The notes beneath the pieces are model-generated. The model saw nothing but the letters and a program-made list of their open reading frames with translations, was not told the origin of the DNA and searched no databases. Made by a program: the position numbers and the translations under genes. A DNA stretch of 64,000 nucleotides from Paraflavitalea soli (lineage in GTDB: Bacteria > Bacteroidota > Bacteroidia > Chitinophagales > Chitinophagaceae), in NCBI RefSeq assembly GCF_003555545.1, contig NZ_CP032157.1:1554546-1618545 (forward strand), given 5' to 3'. Below are positions 17,773-26,825 of this stretch, one piece after another (position 1 is the stretch's first letter; every line of letters starts with the position of its first letter).

Positions 17773-18668
17773 GCAGTTTCCTCCTTTTTGGTGCGTTGTG
17801 CACCAAATAATGCCGAGAAATAAACAGCTGAGAGGTCGGGCTGAAAAGGCGTAAAGCCTGCATCCGGACAAATGCCCGATAATACCAGCACCTGCATCTT
17901 ACCTCCTGTGAGGCGGGTAGAGATCACGTTGAGCGCCGATTGATACTGTTTCAGTGCTTCTTTAGAAACCGTCTTCTGCCATACCTGTCCTTCCAGGGAA
18001 GCCGTTAATAAGGCCGGCTTGCCTTGCAGGATCACTTTGCCTCCCGCCATGATGGCCATTTCAGGACAGAGGTCGTGCACATCTTCCACAATATGCGTAG
18101 ACAGGATCACCACCACCTGCTCACCGATCTCACTCAGCAGGTCGTGAAAGCGGTTGCGCTCCAGCGGATCAAGCCCTGCTGTGGGCTCATCTACAATGAT
18201 CAGTTGTGGATTGCCCAGTAAGGCTTGCGCAATGCCAAAGCGCTGCCGCATACCGCCGGAAAAAGTGCTTACGGCTTGTTTCCTTACCTGGTATAAATTG
18301 GTTTGTTGCAGCAAGGCCAGTACCTGTTCTTTCCTTGCTTTCTTATCCGTGATGCCTTTCAATACCGCCAGGTGGTTCAACAGGTCTGCCGCTGCGATCT
18401 TGGGGTACACACCAAAATCCTGCGGCAGGTAGCCCAGCTGGCTGCGCAAGAGCTGTTGGTTTTGCAATACATCCGTACCATCAAACAATACCTGTCCGCT
18501 ATCAGGCGGCTGCAGGGTGGCCAGGGTACGCATTAAGGATGATTTACCGGCGCCATTGGGACCCAGCAGGCCAAAGAGACCATTGGAAATAGTGAGGCTC
18601 ACCTTGTTCAGCGCTTGCACGCCGTTGCTGTAGGTTTTGGAAAGCTGTTGTATTTGTAGTCGTTGCAT
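17766..18668 (-). CDS. ABC transporter ATP-binding protein
   Basis: 300 residues. Walker A GPNGAGKSS (~36-44), Q-loop LGYLPQDFGVYP, signature FSGGMRQR, Walker B LIIVDEPTAGLDP and the switch-region STHIVED are all intact, so the enzyme should hydrolyse ATP. The C-terminal ~80 residues are the variable domain common in ABC-2 drug/peptide exporters. Its stop overlaps the start of the permease-M1 gene by 7 nt, which implies translational coupling and a stoichiometric complex. Divergent from the LytS kinase. Confidence 0.95.
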   Translation of the reverse strand: MQRLQIQQLSKTYSNGVQALNKVSLTISNGLFGLLGPNGAGKSSLMRTLATLQPPDSGQVLFDGTDVLQNQQLLRSQLGYLPQDFGVYPKIAAADLLNHLAVLKGITDKKARKEQVLALLQQTNLYQVRKQAVSTFSGGMRQRFGIAQALLGNPQLIIVDEPTAGLDPLERNRFHDLLSEIGEQVVVILSTHIVEDVHDLCPEMAIMAGGKVILQGKPALLTASLEGQVWQKTVSKEALKQYQSALNVISTRLTGGKMQVLVLSGICPDAGFTPFQPDLSAVYFSALFGAQRTKKEETAC

Positions 18669-18769
18669 ATGTTTGATTTAAGAATGGATGAAAAGTAGTG
18701 CACCCTCATAGCTGTATAAAGTATCAATGACCAGGGGAAACAGCTACATGATGAACAACCGGCAGCAGC

Positions 18770-18795
18770 TGACCTGCGTGATTTATGACCTACAT
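18770..18795. promoter_or_regulatory. Direct repeat between the ABC exporter and LytS/LytTR genes
   Basis: TGACCTGCGT (18770-18779) and TGACCTACAT (18786-18795) are direct repeats 16 nt apart, centred in the shared upstream region. LytTR regulators bind direct repeats, though usually about 21 nt apart, so assignment is tentative. Confidence 0.3.
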
Positions 18796-18873
18796 CACGA
18801 AAAATGATACGTTTGTCATTATTATTTGCCTGCCTTGGTATTCAGGCGTTCTTTTAAGCTTTCATTTGATGGT

Positions 18874-20370
18874 ATGAAGCGATGGAATGACCTTTTGGGG
18901 ATGTTGAAAAAGCATTATGAAACCTGGCTGTATATCGGCTTGTTGTGCTGGGTTGTCATTTTTCAACTGCTGGAACAAAAATCAATGGGATGGGGATTTT
19001 ACCTAAAACACCTCTCCCTGGTCCTGTTCCTTCTCTTGCCTGTACTGGTATTCTCCTGGTATAAAGAACAATGGCTGCAAACCTGGTCCCGGCGGCGCTA
19101 CCTGTGGTGGTGGGTGATCTGCTTTGCTGTGTATTTGCCGCTGGTCATTTATGGCCTTGGCACCCTGGTATTGCCAAACAGCCATCTCCAGTTATTAATC
19201 GTAGTCAGTGCGGGTTGCAGTTTGCTCCTGGAATTGGTATTGGTGGCCAATGCCTGGTACCAGCAACGCCTGCACCAATGGAAATGGATACAAAAGCTTA
19301 GCCTGGAGAAGTCCATTCTTATCAGCGTTTCCCTCATCTCCGTCATACTGGCCATCATGGGCGTGTCGAGTATTGGCAACCCGGCCTATGACGAGCCCGG
19401 CAGGTTATTGCTGGGTTTTGAGTTCAGCCTGTGGAAAGTGATCACCCGCTTTGGCACTTTCCTGGGTTTTACCGTGCAATTCCTGTTCATGTACCTCTGC
19501 GGGTATTTCTTTTTTTACCTCAATAACCGCATCCTGGTTCCCAAAATACTGAAGCCCAAAGGGCTCATCCTGTACTGCATGAGTGCCCTGGCGGCGGTAG
19601 GCATTATATATCCTGTCATTGCCCAGCTATTGGCCTGGCTGCCTTTCAATCATCGCCTGGGGATGATCTTTTCTGCCAATCCATTTGTACTGGAGAATGC
19701 CTTTGGCGCCATCATCATTATCCTGCTGAGCCTGCCCGTGGTGCTGGCCTTGCAATGGTCGAAGCAGAATGGGCGGATCATGGCCCTCGAAAAGGAGAAA
19801 GCGGAAACCGAGCTGGACCTGCTCAAGCAACAATTGAACCCTCATTTCTTCTTTAATACCCTCAACAACCTGTATGCCCTGAGCCTGGCCCAGTCGAAGC
19901 AAACGCCGGAAAGCATTTTGCAGTTGTCGGAGCTGATGCGGTATGTGATCTACAAGACCAAAGAACCGGCCGTGAGCATACAGGAGGAGATCAGGTACCT
20001 GGAAGATTATATACAGTTGCAGCGGATCAGGTTGAAACGGAAGCCCGACATACAGTTTAGCCAGGAGGTAGCCGCTGATACTCCTTCAGTGCCTCCCTTG
20101 CTGTTGATCGTGTTGGTAGAAAACGCTTTCAAGCATGGGGTAGAACCGGCAGAAGAGCGGGCTTTCCTGCATATTTCCCTGCGGGCCGATGCGCGCCGCC
20201 TGTATTTCAGCTGTATCAATTCCTTTGAACAGGAGACTGCCAATAAAGGGGGGATCGGATTGGCCAACCTGCAAAGAAGACTGGCTTTGTTGTATCCCGG
20301 TAAACACCAGTTGAAAACGGGTATAGAAAATCATACATTTAAAGCTGAACTGGAGCTCGACCTATCATGA
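18874..20370 (+). CDS. LytS/YehU-type sensor histidine kinase
   Basis: 498 residues from ATG 18874 (MKRWNDLLGMLKKH); the open frame upstream begins only with TTG. Seven or so hydrophobic helices cover residues ~20-300, followed by a short coiled linker (MALEKEKAETELDLLKQQL) and the His_kinase domain with the phosphorylated histidine in LNPHFFFNTLNNLYAL. The HATPase domain shows LLIVLVENAFKHG and GGIGLANLQRRL. It phosphorylates the LytTR regulator whose gene overlaps by 4 nt (ATGA). The location back-to-back with the exporter suggests the membrane part senses a signal linked to the transported compound. Confidence 0.93.
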   Translation: MKRWNDLLGMLKKHYETWLYIGLLCWVVIFQLLEQKSMGWGFYLKHLSLVLFLLLPVLVFSWYKEQWLQTWSRRRYLWWWVICFAVYLPLVIYGLGTLVLPNSHLQLLIVVSAGCSLLLELVLVANAWYQQRLHQWKWIQKLSLEKSILISVSLISVILAIMGVSSIGNPAYDEPGRLLLGFEFSLWKVITRFGTFLGFTVQFLFMYLCGYFFFYLNNRILVPKILKPKGLILYCMSALAAVGIIYPVIAQLLAWLPFNHRLGMIFSANPFVLENAFGAIIIILLSLPVVLALQWSKQNGRIMALEKEKAETELDLLKQQLNPHFFFNTLNNLYALSLAQSKQTPESILQLSELMRYVIYKTKEPAVSIQEEIRYLEDYIQLQRIRLKRKPDIQFSQEVAADTPSVPPLLLIVLVENAFKHGVEPAEERAFLHISLRADARRLYFSCINSFEQETANKGGIGLANLQRRLALLYPGKHQLKTGIENHTFKAELELDLS

Positions 20371-21092
20371 AAATACGTTGTTTAATAGTCGATGATGAGC
20401 CGTTGGCCCATGAAGTGATCCTCAAATACATAGAGGATGTTCCCTTCCTGGAAACGGTAGGGCAGTGTTACCTGGCTACCGAAGCCCTGGCATTTCTCAG
20501 TACCTATACTGTAGACCTCATCTTCCTCGATATCCGCATGCCTAAGTTGAGCGGCCTCGACTTCCTGCGTACGCTGCAACAGCGGCCCCTGGTCATTATC
20601 ACTTCCGCTTATGAAGAACATGCCCTGGAGAGCTTCGACCTGGAAGTATGCGATTACCTGTTAAAGCCTTTCCGTTTCGACCGCTTTTTGAAAGCTGCCA
20701 ACCGCGCCCTGGCGCTGTATGCGCTGAAGAAGCAAGCCACTGAGCAACCTGCTGTCCCCGTTTCTCCGGCATCCTTTACAGCTGCCGAACCTGGCCGTAT
20801 TTATATCAAGTCCGATAAGAAACAAATACAACTGGAACTGGAGGAGGTATATTACCTGGAGAGTGTAGGCAACTATGTGAAAGTGTGGGGTGAACAAAAG
20901 TTTGTGTTAACGCCGCGTACCCTCACCAGTTTTGAAGAGCAGCTGCCGGCCGACACTTTTATGCGCATTCATAAGTCCTATATCCTCAATAAAAAATATG
21001 TGCATTACATTGAAGGCAATACCATTCGCCTGAAGAATGGGAAGGAACTACCAGTGGGGAAAAGCTACAAACAAGTGGTGAAGTTGCTTTGA
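20367..21092 (+). CDS. LytTR-family response regulator
   Basis: 241 residues. Receiver domain: IVDDEP acidic pair near the start, phosphorylated Asp in LIFLDIRMPKLSG (~50), Thr/Ser in IITSAYEEHA and Lys in DYLLKPF. A ~25-residue linker leads to the LytTR DNA-binding domain (~150-241: IYLESVGNYVKV-like YYLESVGNYVKVWGEQ, RIHKSYILNKKYVHYIEGNTI, LPVGKSYKQVVKLL). It shares a 4-nt overlap with the kinase gene, so the pair is co-translated. Probable target: the divergent exporter operon. Confidence 0.95.
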   Translation: MKIRCLIVDDEPLAHEVILKYIEDVPFLETVGQCYLATEALAFLSTYTVDLIFLDIRMPKLSGLDFLRTLQQRPLVIITSAYEEHALESFDLEVCDYLLKPFRFDRFLKAANRALALYALKKQATEQPAVPVSPASFTAAEPGRIYIKSDKKQIQLELEEVYYLESVGNYVKVWGEQKFVLTPRTLTSFEEQLPADTFMRIHKSYILNKKYVHYIEGNTIRLKNGKELPVGKSYKQVVKLL

Positions 21093-21108
21093 TAACCGGG
21101 CCTTCCTG

Positions 21109-21651
21109 TTAGCCTATCTGCCTTAACACAAAATCTGCCCGCTCCGCTACCGGTACAAGCGGTACTTCCACCAGCTTATATCCGGCCTGCTCATAGGCTT
21201 TCCGGAGTGCATGGTAAGTGGCCTGTGCTTCTGCCAGGTCTTGTTTCCGTTCATTGTCTGTTGTATAAATATCCTTCCAGAAGGGGAGTATAAACACCGT
21301 GGTATTGTACCGGTATTCCTGCAGGGCCTGCTGCAAGGCATCATTATAGGCAAAGTCCATGAGTATTTCATAGCCATAAGTGTCGGGAATACCCCTGTCA
21401 AAAAAGGATAGGTGCTGCGAGTGAGCCAGCGCCCGGAAATCGCGTATCGAGTATCCCAACATCAGGCAGGAATAATACCGGGCATCCTTCCAGGGAAGGG
21501 CGTCTCCGTTTGCTTCCAGCTGATCCTTAATGAGCGTTCGTGCTACCTCCGGCACATAGGGATATCCCCGCACATGCAGTTCCTGTAATAAGGTGGTTTT
21601 GCCCGTACCCGGACCTCCTGTGATGATATAGAAATTGTCTTTTAGTAACAT
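21109..21651 (-). CDS. P-loop ATPase / kinase-like protein (AAA_28 type)
   Basis: 180 residues. Walker A GGPGTGKTTLLQEL lies at ~12-20, followed by YPYVPEVARTLIKDQ and SFFDRGIPDTYGY (Walker-B-like DRG), then VFILPFWKDIYTTDNERKQD, and a final VPLVPVAERADFVL. This is the AAA_28 group of small nucleotide kinase-like proteins; substrates are unknown for most. It is convergent with the LytTR gene, ending 16 nt away. Confidence 0.85.
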   Translation of the reverse strand: MLLKDNFYIITGGPGTGKTTLLQELHVRGYPYVPEVARTLIKDQLEANGDALPWKDARYYSCLMLGYSIRDFRALAHSQHLSFFDRGIPDTYGYEILMDFAYNDALQQALQEYRYNTTVFILPFWKDIYTTDNERKQDLAEAQATYHALRKAYEQAGYKLVEVPLVPVAERADFVLRQIG

Positions 21652-21839
21652 AGGGATGTTTTAATGATACATGATGTTGCCTGGGATGATGGCAGGAAAG
21701 GGGTATATACGCACAAGTGCTGCTTAATGCTGTGTAGAAAGCGGCTTAAGCGATAAGGAAGAAATGTTGACCAGGGCTGTTAGCAGAAGAAGTGTGAGTG
21801 AGGATACAAAGGTAGGCAATTCAACATAAAATACAAAAA

Positions 21840-21868
21840 GGCCGCCCCATGATAGAACAGGGACGGCC
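21840..21868 (-). terminator. Terminator after the TlpA-like gene
   Basis: GGCCGCCCC (21840-21848) pairs with GGGACGGCC (21860-21868) with one mismatch; on the minus strand a TTTTTG run follows. It lies 18 nt past the stop codon at 21886. Confidence 0.8.
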
Positions 21869-21885
21869 ACTTTGTATTATATCAT

Positions 21886-23364
21886 TTACAGGTACTGCTC
21901 CAATTGCTTGTACAGCTCGCTTTTTTTGCTGGGCGGCAGGGCGTCCGGTTCCATGATCTTTCCGTCTTTGAGAAGTATATAACGCGGAATGGCAAACACG
22001 TCATTGTGGTTGAAAGCATTGAAAATGTTCCTGTACAATTTCTCAGAAGCCCGCAGGTGCGTGCCTTGCAGGTTGTAATACTTGATCATCGTTTTCCATT
22101 GTTTGTCGGCAGCTTCCTTGTCAATGGACACGTACATCAATTCAATGCCCTTGCTGTTTAGAAACTCTTTCAGATCTTTGTTGTATTTAAACTCTTCTTT
22201 GCAGGGGCCGCACCAGGTGGCCCAGAAGTCGATGAATACCGTTTTTCCTTTGGACAGGGCTGTGAGTTGATCTACCGTTTCAATACTGGCATAGTTTTCT
22301 ACAAACAGCTGGTTTTTGGCAAATTCAGCTTCCTGTTTAGTCAGGAAATCCTTTACTGCGGCAATGCCTGGCGTAAGTAAAGGCGTATACCGGCTGCGGG
22401 GATATGTTTTGATGAATGACTGGTAAAAGCCGGGTATTACCGACTGGTACCTCTTTTCCAATAGCAATTCATGGATATTGGAGGCCAGTAGGTATTCCCG
22501 CAGCGGTTCTTGCTTGTAATGATCGACCAGTACATTGTATACAGCTTTTTGGTATTCCTCCTCATTGGCAGGTTGTTTAAATACTCCCTGCATCTGCGGA
22601 AGAAAAAAACGAAAATACCAGCCGTTGTAAGTACGGCTATAATCAGCATACGTATCTGTTGCCATGGAGCGTGCATCGAAAATGTTTGATATCGCTGCCA
22701 GCTCCTGCCAGTAACCATGGATACGGTTGATCTTTTGAGCATCATACCGCGCACTGTCCTTATTAAACTCAAGTTCCCGTATTGGCCACATAAGCGTAGT
22801 ACTCAGAACAGCCGCATAATAATTCCTGATCAGGATTTCTGCATAGCTGTAGAATGCATCATCAATCTTGTGTTGCGCATGCAGCTGACGGAAAGGGGCG
22901 AGGCAACTGTCCAGCTCATGTTGTATCCTTTGCTTGTTGTGCGCAAACACCGTATCCTGTTTGTGGTACCTGGAGGCCGCGCTTTGGTAAAATTCAAAAG
23001 AAAGATTCGCCAGGGCCAGCTGGCCTTCCTGTTCGGGGCCTTCAATAGAGAGCGGATTAGCCTGGTTTTTCTCATCGATGGTAACCGTATAGGACTTGCC
23101 GGGCTTTACAAACAGCCTGTACATTTTTTTATATACAAAGCCATAAGCGCCGGCCACTTTTTCCTTGTTGGGTATCACCAGCGTGCCTGTACCATCCAGG
23201 GTATCTGCTGTCAGTTCGTTGATGAAATAGTTGCCTTGCAGCGGACGCATGAACCGAACCGTTTTTTCTTTGCCACCCATCACTTTGAAAGTAATGGCAG
23301 CTTGTTGTGCTTGCAGGGAAAAGAGCAAAAAGGTACAGAGTGCCAGGGATAATACAAATCGCAT
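21886..23364 (-). CDS. TlpA-family thiol-disulfide oxidoreductase with long N-terminal domain
   Basis: 492 residues, signal peptide MRFVLSLALCTFLLFSLQAQ. Residues ~20-115 form a beta-domain of the DUF4369-like sort often found ahead of Bacteroidota TlpA modules; ~120-345 are mostly helical. The C-terminal thioredoxin fold (~350-492) has the redox site W-C385-G-P-C388 in FWATWCGPCKEEF and the cis-Pro region FAIPRYILL. It works in the periplasm, reducing or isomerising disulfides, possibly for cytochrome maturation. It follows the GMC gene on the same strand after 125 nt. Confidence 0.9.
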   Translation of the reverse strand: MRFVLSLALCTFLLFSLQAQQAAITFKVMGGKEKTVRFMRPLQGNYFINELTADTLDGTGTLVIPNKEKVAGAYGFVYKKMYRLFVKPGKSYTVTIDEKNQANPLSIEGPEQEGQLALANLSFEFYQSAASRYHKQDTVFAHNKQRIQHELDSCLAPFRQLHAQHKIDDAFYSYAEILIRNYYAAVLSTTLMWPIRELEFNKDSARYDAQKINRIHGYWQELAAISNIFDARSMATDTYADYSRTYNGWYFRFFLPQMQGVFKQPANEEEYQKAVYNVLVDHYKQEPLREYLLASNIHELLLEKRYQSVIPGFYQSFIKTYPRSRYTPLLTPGIAAVKDFLTKQEAEFAKNQLFVENYASIETVDQLTALSKGKTVFIDFWATWCGPCKEEFKYNKDLKEFLNSKGIELMYVSIDKEAADKQWKTMIKYYNLQGTHLRASEKLYRNIFNAFNHNDVFAIPRYILLKDGKIMEPDALPPSKKSELYKQLEQYL

Positions 23365-23489
23365 ATACAGGAATTGATGAATGGTGCCTGCACAATATAC
23401 AGCTTCATCTTCTTATTGTAAGAGCAGAATGATCATTTAAGCCCATTTTAAGAACCGGTAGCGCGGCACAGCGTAACAGCGTGTGAAGG

Positions 23490-25751
23490 CTACAAACGTC
23501 CTGGCCCGATCTCCGGCTCATCGGTCTTAATATCAGTAAATGACACCTTGCCGGGTTTATCCGTTTTACCCAATAACCGCTCAGAGAATATCTTGGCAAT
23601 CGTGTACAAGGATTGCATGGGATTGGCCCCGATAGAAGTAGGGAACATACTGCTGTCCATCAGGTAGAGGTTCGGTATCTCTTTACCTGTTTTATAATTC
23701 CAGATGCGCTGATTGATGGAAGCTACTGAGGTGCCGGCTGTTGCCCCCATTTTATTGGTAGCCTGCAGGTGCGCCGAAGTAAGTATCGTGCGGTTGGGAA
23801 TAAACTGCAGGTTCTTTTCCACCAGGTCCGCCTGCTTAATGTCCGTCAGGTAAGTGCCCACCATCGGATTGAAGTTTTTCAATCCAAGTACATTCTCATT
23901 GGTAGGGATAATAACCTCCGTAGCCCCGGCCAGGAACATCATCCGGATGGCGATGGCCACCCCATTGCGGAAGCGGGCTTTATCACTATCGCTGAGGGCA
24001 TAGTTAAGCACGACATTACCGGCGCTGTCGAGTGATACCGAATTATTGTCCGAAGGCGTGTCCACCAGCATCACCCCAAAGCCTACGGATTGGTTGAACT
24101 GTACGATCTTCTTGTATACATCGATGCCACTTCCGGGAATCAGGAGAGCGCCATAGGCTGGTAAGGCGCCCATGGTCTCGAAGATGAAACCAGGCGTTAC
24201 ACCAAAAGCTTCGAGGTAAGTAGCACTGTCTAATCCTTCCAACAGGTTGATGGTCTTATTGACCACCCCGATCAGCGGAAATGAAGGGTGCATGATCAAT
24301 CCTTTGCCCACACGGGGGTTGTTTACTGCCGGTTGACTCTTTGCTGAGTTGAGTAATATTTTGGTCGACCCGATCGTGCCAGCAGCCAGGATCACATTAT
24401 CCGCATAAATATTTACCGTAGTGCCTGCCGGTATCTTCAGGCCGCAGGGATCAATGATGGTATTCTGATATTGTGGATCTGTCCAGGGAGTTTGCGTTAC
24501 CAACGTAGCGCCTGTCACGATCACGCCGCCATCTGTACCCGTAGATTTGAAGGTCAGTTGCTGTACACTTACATCGGGCAGCACGCTCAATGGATTGTTG
24601 GTGTCCTGCGCTGCAGGAAGAATGAGTTGCCGGGCTGCATCCCGTTTTTGCGTCACAGGTGAAGGGGATAACAGTAGCGGGAAACGATTGAGGTGGTACA
24701 GCGACGGATCAACACCATACGCATTGGCGCCATCCCACAGTGCCTGGTTATCAGCGTTGAGTTCCGTTTGTGATACGGCACGGGTAGCAATGGTATTGCG
24801 TACCCACTGGTAAGCGGCAGCAATGCGCTCCTGCGTATAATACCTGCCATCTACCCAGCCCTTTTCTACCCAGTTGGCAATACGGTATTGGATGGTTGAT
24901 TCCAGGGGGGAGAAGGCCAGGTCAATGTTGACGGTAGTTCCACCTCCCATGGCCTGGCCGCTGCGCACGATCACACTATTGTTGACTGTGGTAACAGTAT
25001 CGTTGCCAAACATGAGCCGGGAATAACTCATCGTATTCATAGAGCCCCATACTACCCAGGGACCTTGCTCGATCAATACTACTTTTTTACCGGCTTTCTG
25101 CAGTTCCGTAGCTACCGTAGCGCCGGCAGGGCCACTGCCGATCACGAGGTAATCGATCCCGTTTTGTTTTGCTTTGATCGTTTTTGTATTGGCATCGTAC
25201 ATCAGCCAGCTGGGCGGTATTTGGGGATAATGGATCTTGGAGTACTGCGGTGTACTGCTGATAAAGGTGGTTGGTACTTGAATGCCTGTGAGCGGCACAG
25301 CCAGCGGCAGGTCCCAGATCACCGACAGGAAGGCTTCACGAATGGTCATGGCGATCTGGGTGGATAGCGAACCAGCTGTTCCTTCGAAAAAGAACCCCAG
25401 TACCTGTGAGGCCTGGTCCTGCGTTAACCCGCCCATGCCATTGGCTACCGAAATGAACCGTTGGATAGCGGGGTTGCCGGATTGTTTCAGCTGCGCATAA
25501 AAAGGAAGCTGCTGCGGATTGGTGAGCAAACCAAGCAGGGTAAGTAAGGGGTTGGGCTGGGCCGACACTTCTTTCCAGAAACCGGCCTTTACATTGGCTG
25601 AAATATAGATGATATCAGCCAGTACCGCCTTGGGTATGGGAAGCTGGGTGACCGGAAACCACAGGTCAAACAATACATTAAAGCTGAGGTTGACACCGTT
25701 GGCCTGCGGGCCACCGGCTACGGCCGCTTTCTTTTTAGCTGTCTTTGCCAT
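23490..25751 (-). CDS. GMC-family FAD-dependent oxidoreductase with N-terminal extension
   Basis: 753 residues, ~200 longer than typical GMC enzymes at the N-terminus. FAD-binding motif GSGPAG at 205-210 with the acceptor loop VVLIEQGPWVVWGS; substrate domain with GQAMGGGTTVNIDLAF; a GMC C-terminal domain with the active-site His in SAHLQATNKMG and Asn in IGANPMQSLYTIA. The family oxidises alcohols, sugars or sterols. Residues 1-200 (LFDLWFPVTQLPIPKAVLADIIY...) do not look like a signal peptide; they recall small partner subunits of sugar dehydrogenases, which would make this a fusion, but this is uncertain. The Lys/Ala-rich start suggests a cytoplasmic enzyme. Confidence 0.88.
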   Translation of the reverse strand: MAKTAKKKAAVAGGPQANGVNLSFNVLFDLWFPVTQLPIPKAVLADIIYISANVKAGFWKEVSAQPNPLLTLLGLLTNPQQLPFYAQLKQSGNPAIQRFISVANGMGGLTQDQASQVLGFFFEGTAGSLSTQIAMTIREAFLSVIWDLPLAVPLTGIQVPTTFISSTPQYSKIHYPQIPPSWLMYDANTKTIKAKQNGIDYLVIGSGPAGATVATELQKAGKKVVLIEQGPWVVWGSMNTMSYSRLMFGNDTVTTVNNSVIVRSGQAMGGGTTVNIDLAFSPLESTIQYRIANWVEKGWVDGRYYTQERIAAAYQWVRNTIATRAVSQTELNADNQALWDGANAYGVDPSLYHLNRFPLLLSPSPVTQKRDAARQLILPAAQDTNNPLSVLPDVSVQQLTFKSTGTDGGVIVTGATLVTQTPWTDPQYQNTIIDPCGLKIPAGTTVNIYADNVILAAGTIGSTKILLNSAKSQPAVNNPRVGKGLIMHPSFPLIGVVNKTINLLEGLDSATYLEAFGVTPGFIFETMGALPAYGALLIPGSGIDVYKKIVQFNQSVGFGVMLVDTPSDNNSVSLDSAGNVVLNYALSDSDKARFRNGVAIAIRMMFLAGATEVIIPTNENVLGLKNFNPMVGTYLTDIKQADLVEKNLQFIPNRTILTSAHLQATNKMGATAGTSVASINQRIWNYKTGKEIPNLYLMDSSMFPTSIGANPMQSLYTIAKIFSERLLGKTDKPGKVSFTDIKTDEPEIGPGRL

Positions 25752-26060
25752 TGTAGGATAGTTTTATGGTTGAATAGTTAATATATGCATGGACGTTATT
25801 GTCCTTGCCTGGAATATTACGGGGTTGGATGTAGAGGTATGCAGATGGACGCACACAATGATCTTTTGTGAATTACCTGGTTGGAATAAATGTAACTGTA
25901 CACACTTGCTGCCTGGGAGAGTGGCGACTGGTTGGGTCAGATTGTTCAGCCTGAAAATTACAACTAAATCGGCAAGTAATTCTACTGGAAATGCACCGTT
26001 ATTGTACCGGTTGTGTATATTCGGGAGGCATTGATCCGTATAATAATAAGAAATTAATAC
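25752..26060. other. Intergenic region between divergent GMC and methyltransferase genes
   Basis: 309 nt, no plausible gene. It must hold the promoters of both flanking genes; a degraded -7-like TATATTCG lies ~40 nt before the methyltransferase start. Nothing else recognised. Confidence 0.5.
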
Positions 26061-26723
26061 ATGTTTAACAGGAAAGATACCTTACTGCTGCTATTGCTCC
26101 TTGGCCCGTTGCTCAGTACTGCACAGCTGGCGAAAAGGCCGCTCAGGGATGTGCAGGTGATGAAGCAGGCGAGGCTCGACACCATGGCATCGGTTATCAA
26201 TATCGTGAAAGGAGATGTGGTAGCAGATATTGGAAGCGGCAATGGCTACAACCTGCTCAGGCTCTCCAGGTATTTTCCACCTGTTAAGTATTATGCCGAA
26301 GACATTGATTCAGTCAGGTGCAACAAAAAGGCCTTTGCACAAATGATCAAAAACTTCAATCCAGGCATACCACTGGATAGTTTTGTATTGTCTTATGGAA
26401 CCACCCGCGCAACGGGCCTGCCCAAGGCCCATTTTACCAAAGTATTAATGATCGCAGTGGTGCATGAGTTTGATGAAAAAGAACCCATGTTTGCGGACAT
26501 ACGTTCCATTTTAAAACCCGGTGGTTTTGTTTTTATTGAGGAACCCCTGGTGCTGAAACCTGTTCCCAAAGACAAAGGATGCAACAATCCCTATCTGACC
26601 GAGGTGGCCCTGAAAAAGATCATAGCTGATAATGGGTTGCAGGTCATTGAAGAAAAGTATATCAACGATGCGGACAGTAATAAGTACCGGAAGATCTTTA
26701 AATGTTCTGTGAAAGTATTGTAG
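26061..26723 (+). CDS. SAM-methyltransferase-fold protein with an export signal
   Basis: 220 residues. The first ~21 residues are a convincing signal peptide (MFNRKDTLLLLLLLGPLLSTAQ). The rest is a class I methyltransferase fold: motif I VADIGSGNGYN (~56-66), acidic loop YYAEDID, motif IV-like TKVLMIAVVHEF, post-motif RSILKPGGFVFIEEP. S-adenosylmethionine is cytoplasmic, so an exported methyltransferase is odd; the signal may be a membrane anchor. Similar exported methyltransferase-like proteins exist in this phylum without known role. It is a lone gene ahead of the beta-helix protein. Confidence 0.85.
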   Translation: MFNRKDTLLLLLLLGPLLSTAQLAKRPLRDVQVMKQARLDTMASVINIVKGDVVADIGSGNGYNLLRLSRYFPPVKYYAEDIDSVRCNKKAFAQMIKNFNPGIPLDSFVLSYGTTRATGLPKAHFTKVLMIAVVHEFDEKEPMFADIRSILKPGGFVFIEEPLVLKPVPKDKGCNNPYLTEVALKKIIADNGLQVIEEKYINDADSNKYRKIFKCSVKVL

Positions 26724-26825
26724 TCTGCTAATCTGGCTTAGTGGATGGCGTATTTCCCCCGCTTTTGTATAGGCTGGTCTGCTTATTTTTAGCACTTTTA
26801 CCACCAAGGCTCAATGCACCCGTAC

